Part shown: positions 58,001 to 64,000 of the stretch, piece after piece
Numbering within the stretch: the stretch's first letter is position 1
How the letters are laid out: each line of letters starts with the position of its first letter
Assembly: GCF_037975245.1 (NCBI RefSeq)
Contig: NC_092566.1
Location: 17,386,001-17,450,000 of the forward strand
Source of the DNA: Apostichopus japonicus
Taxonomy: Eukaryota; Echinodermata; Holothuroidea; Aspidochirotida; Stichopodidae
Direction: 5' to 3'
Length of the DNA: 64,000 nucleotides
Made by a program: the position numbers and the translations under genes
The notes under the pieces: model-generated
Database searches by the model: none
Told to the model about the DNA's origin: nothing
What the model saw: only the letters and a program-made list of their open reading frames with translations

Positions 58001-61000
58001 TGAGAGAAATTTGAGAACTTTCATTTTTGGCCGAAATTTGGCAATTTCGTAAGGCTATACCCTTATGATTTTGTTCGATTTTGGCCCAAATCACGACTTT
58101 TTTAATTTTCCCCAAAATTGTACCTGCGGTGTGTGGCGCCCTTTTGATACCTTTTCATGTGATCAGAGCAGAATAAACAGTCATATTTCGGTGAAAAATG
58201 AAATTTAAAAACCATATCTTGACGTCATTTCATATCAAATTTAAATGACTAAAACTTCGTCGAATTCCACTTTTGTCACGAGAGAAGCGTTTATTTGGGT
58301 TCTGGGAATCCCGTATAAGTTATCCTGAGAGATATTTGAGAACTTTCATTTTTGGCCGAAATTTGGCAATTTCGTAAGGCTATACCCTTATGATTTTGTT
58401 CGATTTTGGCCAAAATCACGACTTTTTTAATTTTCCCCAAAATTGTACCTGCGGTGTGTGGCGCCCTTTTGATACCTTTTCATGTGATCAGAGCAGAATA
58501 AACAATCATATTTCGGTGAAAAATGAAATTTAAAAACCATATCTTGACGTCATTTCATATCAAATTTAAATGACTAAAACTTCGTCGAATTCCACTTTTG
58601 TCACGAGAGAAGCGTTTATTTGGGTTCTGGGAGTCCGTATAAGTTATCCTGAGAGAAATTTGAGAACTTTCATTTTTGGCCGAAATTTGGCAATTTCGTA
58701 AGGCTATACCCTTATGATTTTGTTCGATTTTGGCCAAAATCACGACTTTTTGAATTCTTCCCAAAATTGTACCTGCGGTGTGTGGCGCCCTTTTGATACC
58801 TTTCCATGTGATCAGAGCAGAATAAACAGTCATATTTCGGTGACAAATGAAATTTAAAAACCATATCTTGACGTCATTTCATATCAAATTTAAATGACTA
58901 AAACTTCGTCGAATTCCACTTTGGTCACGAGAGAAGCGTTTATTTGGGTTCTGGGAATCCGTATAAGTTATCCTGAGAGATATTTGAGAACTTTCATTTT
59001 TGGCCGAAATTTGGCAATTTCGTAAGGCTATACCCTTATGATTTTGTTCGATTTTGGCCAAAATCACGACTTTTTTAATTTCCCCCAAAAATTGTACCTG
59101 CGGTGTGTGGCGCCCTTTTGATACCTTTTCATGTGATCAGAGCAGAATAAACAGTCATATTTCGGTGACAAATGAAATTTAAAAACCATATCTTGACGTC
59201 ATTTCATATCAAATTTAAATGACTAAAACTTCGTCGAATTCCACTTTTGTCACGAGAGAAGCGTTTATTTGGGTTCTGGGAATTCGTATAAGTTATCCTG
59301 AGAGAAATTTGAGAACTTTCATTTTTGGCCGAAATTTGGCAATTTCGTAAGGCATTATGATTTTGTTCGATTTTGGCCAAAATCACGACTTTTTTAATTT
59401 CCCCCAAAATTGTACCTGCGGTGTGTGGCGCCCTTTTGATACCTTTTCATGTGATCAGAGCAGAATAAACAGTCATATTTCGGTGAAAAATGAAATTTAA
59501 AAACCATATCTTGACGTCATTTCATATCAAAATTAAATGACTAAAACTTCGTCGAATTCCACTTTTGTCACGAGAGAAGCGTTTATTTGGGTTCTGGGAG
59601 TCCGTATAAGTTATCCTGAGAGAAATTTGAGAACTTTCATTTTTGGCCGAAATTTGGCAATTTCGTAAGGCTATACCCTTATGATTTTGTTCGATTTTGG
59701 CCAAAATCACGACTTTTTTAATTTTCCCCAAAATTGTACCTGCGGTGTGTGGCGCCCTTTTGATACCTTTTCATGTGATCAGAGCAGAATAAACAATCAT
59801 ATTTCGGTGAAAAATGTAATTTAAAAACCATATCTTGACGTCATTTCATATCAAATTTAAATGACTAAAACTTCGTCGAATTCCACTTTTGTCACGAGAG
59901 AAGCGTTTATTTGGGTTCTGGGAATTCGTATAAGTTATCCTGAGAGAAATTTGAGAACTTTCATTTTTGGCCGAAATTTGGCAATTTTGTAAGGCTATAC
60001 CCTTATGATTTTGTTCGATTTTGGCCAAAATCACGACTTTTTTAATTTCCCCCAAAAATTGTACCTGCGGTGTGTGGCGCCCTTTTGATACCTTTTCATG
60101 TGATCAGAGCAGAATAAACAGTCATATTTCGGTGAAAAATGAAATTTAAAAACCATATCTTGACGTCATTTCATATCAAATTTAAATGACTAAAACTTCG
60201 TCGAATTCCACTTTTGTCACGAGAGAAGCGTTTATTTGGGTTCTGGGAATTCGTATAAGTTATCCTGAGAGAAATTTGAGAACTTTCATTTTTGGCCGAA
60301 ATTTGGCAATTTCGTAAGGCTATACCCTTATGATTTTGTTCGATTTTGGCCAAAATCACGACTTTTTTAATTTCCCCCAAAAATTGTACCTGCGGTGTGT
60401 GGCGCCCTTTTGATACCTTTTCATGTGATCAGAGCAGAATAAACAGTCATATTTCGGTGAAAAATGAAATTTAAAAACCATATCTTGACGTCATTTCATA
60501 TCAAATTTAAATGACTAAAACTTCGTCGAATTCCACTTTTGTCACGAGAGAAGCGTTTATTTGGGTTCTGGGAATTCGTATAAGTTATCCTGAGAGAAAT
60601 TTGAGAACTTTCATTTTTGGCCGAAATTTGGCAATTTCGTAAGGCATTATGATTTTGTTCGATTTTGGCCCAAATCACGACTTTTTTAATTCTTCCCAAA
60701 ATTGTACCTGCGGTGTGTGGCGCCCTTTTGATACCTTTTCATGTGATCAGAGCAGAATAAACAGTCATATTTCGGTGAAAAATGAAATTTAAAAACCATA
60801 TCTTGACGTCATTTCATATCAAATTTAAATGACTAAAACTTCGTCGAATTCCACTTTTGTCACGAGAGAAGCGTTTATTTGGGTTCTGGGAGTCCGTATA
60901 AGTTATCCTGAGAGAAATTTGAGAACTTTCATTTTTGGCCGAAATTTGGCAATTTCGTAAGGTTATGATTACCCTTATGATTTTGTTCGATTTTGGCCCA

Positions 61001-64000
61001 AATCACGACTTTTTTAATTTTCCCCAAAATTGTACCTGCGGTGTGTGGCGCCCTTTTGATACCTTTTCATGTGATCAGAGCAGAATAAACAATCATATTT
61101 CGGTGAAAAATGAAATTTAAAAACCATATCTTGACGTCATTTCATATCAAATTTAAATGACTAAAACTTCGTCGAATTCCACTTTTGTCACGAGAGAAGC
61201 GTTTATTTGGGTTCTGGGAATCCCGTATAAGTTATCCTGAGAGATATTTGAGAACTTTCATTTTTGGCCGAAATTTGGCAATTTCGTAAGGCTATACCCT
61301 TATGATTTTGTTCGATTTTGGCCAAAATCACGACTTTTTTAATTTCCCCCAAAATTGTACCTGCGGTGTGTGGCGCCCTTTTGATACCTTTCCATGTGAT
61401 CAGAGCAGAATAAACAGTCATATTTCGGTGAAAAATGAAATTTAAAAACCATATCTTGACGTCATTTCATATCAAATTTAAATGACTAAAACTTCGTCGA
61501 ATTCCACTTTTGTCACGAGAGAAGCGTTTATTTGGGTTCTGGGAATTCGTATGAGTTATCCTGAGAGAAATTTGAGAACTTTCATTTTTGGCCGAAATTT
61601 GGCAATTTCGTAAGGCATTATGATTTTGTTCGATTTTGGCCCAAATCACGACTTTTTTAATTCTTCCCAAAATTGTACCTGCGGTGTGTGGCGCCCTTTT
61701 GATACCTTTTCATGTGATCAGAGCAGAATAAACAGTCATATTTCGGTGAAAAATGAAATTTAAAAACCATATCTTGACGTCATTTCATATCAAATTTAAA
61801 TGACTAAAACTTCGTCGAATTCCACTTTTGTCACGAGAGAAGCGTTTATTTGGGTTCTGGGAGTCCGTATAAGTTATCCTGAGAGAAATTTGAGAACTTT
61901 CATTTTTGGCCGAAATTTGGCAATTTCGTAAGGTTATGATTACCCTTATGATTTTGTTCGATTTTGGCCCAAATCACGACTTTTTTAATTTTCCCCAAAA
62001 TTGTACCTGCGGTGTGTGGCGCCCTTTTGATACCTTTTCATGTGATCAGAGCAGAATAAACAATCATATTTCGGTGAAAAATGAAATTTAAAAACCATAT
62101 CTTGACGTCATTTCATATCAAATTTAAATGACTAAAACTTCGTCGAATTCCACTTTTGTCACGAGAGAAGCGTTTATTTGGGTTCTGGGAATTCGTATAA
62201 GTTATCCTGAGAGATATTTGAGAACTTTCATTTTTGGCCGAAATTTGGCAATTTCGTAAGGCATTATGATTTTGTTCGATTTTGGCCCAAATCACGACTT
62301 TTTTAATTTTCCCCAAAATTGTACCTGCGGTGTGTGGCGCCCTTTTGATACCTTTCCATGTGATCAGAGCAGAATAAACAGTCATATTTCGGTGACAAAT
62401 GAAATTTAAAAACCATATCTTGACGTCATTTCATATCAAATTTAAATGACTAAAACTTCGTCGAATTCCACTTTTGTCACGAGAGAAGCGTTTATTTGGG
62501 TTCTGGGAATCCGTATAAGTTATCCTGAGAGATATTTGAGAACTTTCATTTTTGGCCGAAATTTGGCAATTTCGTAAGGCTATACCCTTATGATTTTGTT
62601 CGATTTTGGCCCAAATCACGACTTTTTTAATTTTCCCCAAAATTGTACCTGCGGTGTGTGGCGCCCTTTTGATACCTTTTCATGTGATCAGAGCAGAATA
62701 AACAATCATATTTCGGTGAAAAATGAAATTTAAAAACCATATCTTGACGTCATTTCATATCAAATTTAAATGACTAAAACTTCGTCGAATTCCACTTTTG
62801 TCACGAGAGAAGCGTTTATTTGGGTTCTGGGAGTCCGTATAAGTTATCCTGAGAGAAATTTGAGAACTTTCATTTTTGGCCGAAATTTGGCAATTTCGTA
62901 AGGCTATACCCTTATGATTTTGTTCGATTTTGGCCAAAATCACGACTTTTTTAATTCTTCCCAAAATTGTACCTGCGGTGTGTGGCGCCCTTTTGATACC
63001 TTTCCATGTGATCAGAGCAGAATAAACAGTCATATTTCGGTGACAAATGAAATTTAAAAACCATATCTTGACGTCATTTCATATCAAATTTAAATGACTA
63101 AAACTTCGTCGAATTCCACTTTGGTCACGAGAGAAGCGTTTATTTGGGTTCTGGGAATCCGTATAAGTTATCCTGAGAGATATTTGAGAACTTTCATTTT
63201 TGGCCGAAATTTGGCAATTTCGTAAGGCTATACCCTTATGATTTTGTTCGATTTTGGCCAAAATCACGACTTTTTTAATTTCCCCCAAAAATTGTACCTG
63301 CGGTGTGTGGCGCCCTTTTGATACCTTTTCATGTGATCAGAGCAGAATAAACAGTCATATTTCGGTGAAAAATGAAATTTAAAAACCATATCTTGACGTC
63401 ATTTCATATCAAATTTAAATGACTAAAACTTCGTCGAATTCCACTTTTGTCACGAGAGAAGCGTTTATTTGGGTTCTGGGAATTCGTATAAGTTATCCTG
63501 AGAGAAATTTGAGAACTTTCATTTTTGGCCGAAATTTGGCAATTTCGTAAGGCATTATGATTTTGTTCGATTTTGGCCCAAATCACGACTTTTTTTATTC
63601 TTCCCAAAATTGTACCTGCGGTGTGTGGCGCCCTTTTGATACCTTTTCATGTGATCAGAGCAGAATAAACAGTCATATTTCGGTGAAAAATGAAATTTAA
63701 AAACCATATCTTGACGTCATTTCATATCAAAATTAAATGACTAAAACTTCGTCGAATTCCACTTTTGTCACGAGAGAAGCGTTTATTTGGGTTCTGGGAG
63801 TCCGTATAAGTTATCCTGAGAGAAATTTGAGAACTTTCATTTTTGGCCGAAATTTGGCAATTTCGTAAGGCTATACCCTTATGATTTTGTTCGATTTTGG
63901 CCCAAATCACGACTTTTTTAATTTCCCCCAAAATTGTACCTGCGGTGTGTGGCGCCCTTTTGATACCTTTCCATGTGATCAGAGCAGAATAAACAGTCAT
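52040..64000. repeat. 324-bp satellite array, about 37 units, open at window end
   Basis: Units run head to tail with period 324 (318, 325 and 328 variants). Landmarks per unit: ATATCTTGACGTCATTTCAT, GTCACGAGAGAAGCG, TTTTTGGCCGAAATTTGG, GATTTTGGCC, GTACCTGCGGTGTGTGGCGC and CAGAATAAACAGTC. Units are highly similar. The 318-bp form drops 6 bp at GGCTATACCCTTATG; a 328-bp form has an extra TATA; a GAATCCCGT form has one extra base. Block duplications of about 652, 971 and 3235 bp are visible. Conserved 67-69 codon minus-strand frames are interrupted in several units, so I do not call them genes. Confidence 0.97.

Noticed and set aside
52071-64000. Repeated 67-69 codon minus-strand frames in the 324-bp satellite
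   Set aside because: Several units carry frameshifts (extra base in GAATCCCGT, extra TATA), and plus-strand frames are open too. The frames are passengers of a homogenised satellite.

Overview
This is animal nuclear DNA. It has split genes with GT-AG introns, AT-rich non-coding sequence, non-LTR retrotransposon ends, tRNA-derived SINE-like units, hAT-type DNA transposons and very large tandem arrays. The two genes (a WRN-type RecQ helicase and a chondroitin N-acetylgalactosaminyltransferase) and the repeat content suggest a marine invertebrate deuterostome. An echinoderm such as a sea cucumber is my guess; the phylum is not proven by the sequence.

Layout. 1-12.4 kb: the 3' half of a WRN (Werner helicase) gene on the + strand. 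I could join fourteen exons with consistent phases into 579 codons: RecQ zinc-binding region, RQC winged helix, HRDC domain, and a basic tail resembling the Ku-binding end of human WRN. The helicase core and any exonuclease domain lie upstream of the window. Its introns carry a 92-bp minisatellite, a 51-bp minisatellite, a four-unit repeat with DR1-spaced nuclear-receptor half-sites, and two copies of a short MITE-like element.

12.4-39.1 kb: about 27 kb with no gene I can support. It holds two hAT-like elements with perfect 8-bp target-site duplications (19170-19460 and 21554-22575), LINE 3' ends, and tandem arrays of 60/246 bp, about 34 bp, about 32 bp and 31 bp (the last is 3.2 kb with a 591-bp internal duplication).

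39.1-42.9 kb: a chondroitin sulfate N-acetylgalactosaminyltransferase (CSGALNACT family) on the + strand, with its whole 550-codon reading frame in one exon and a likely intron just 5' of it. A long AT-rich 3' UTR follows.

43-52 kb: intergenic DNA with degenerate repeats, a pyrimidine tract, a 49-bp G-rich minisatellite open in all three forward frames, and a SINE-like array interrupted by a third hAT-like element (50624-51281).

52.0-64.0 kb: a satellite array of about 37 units of about 324 bp that runs off the window end. It shows segmental duplications at three scales, and nearly every unit has a perfect TGACGTCA (CRE) palindrome.

The two genes share no pathway (DNA repair versus Golgi glycosaminoglycan synthesis). 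The window is best read as two ordinary genes in a region unusually rich in unrelated tandem arrays and short DNA transposons. I did not find a novel multi-gene system; the most unusual content is the satellite array and the transposons.
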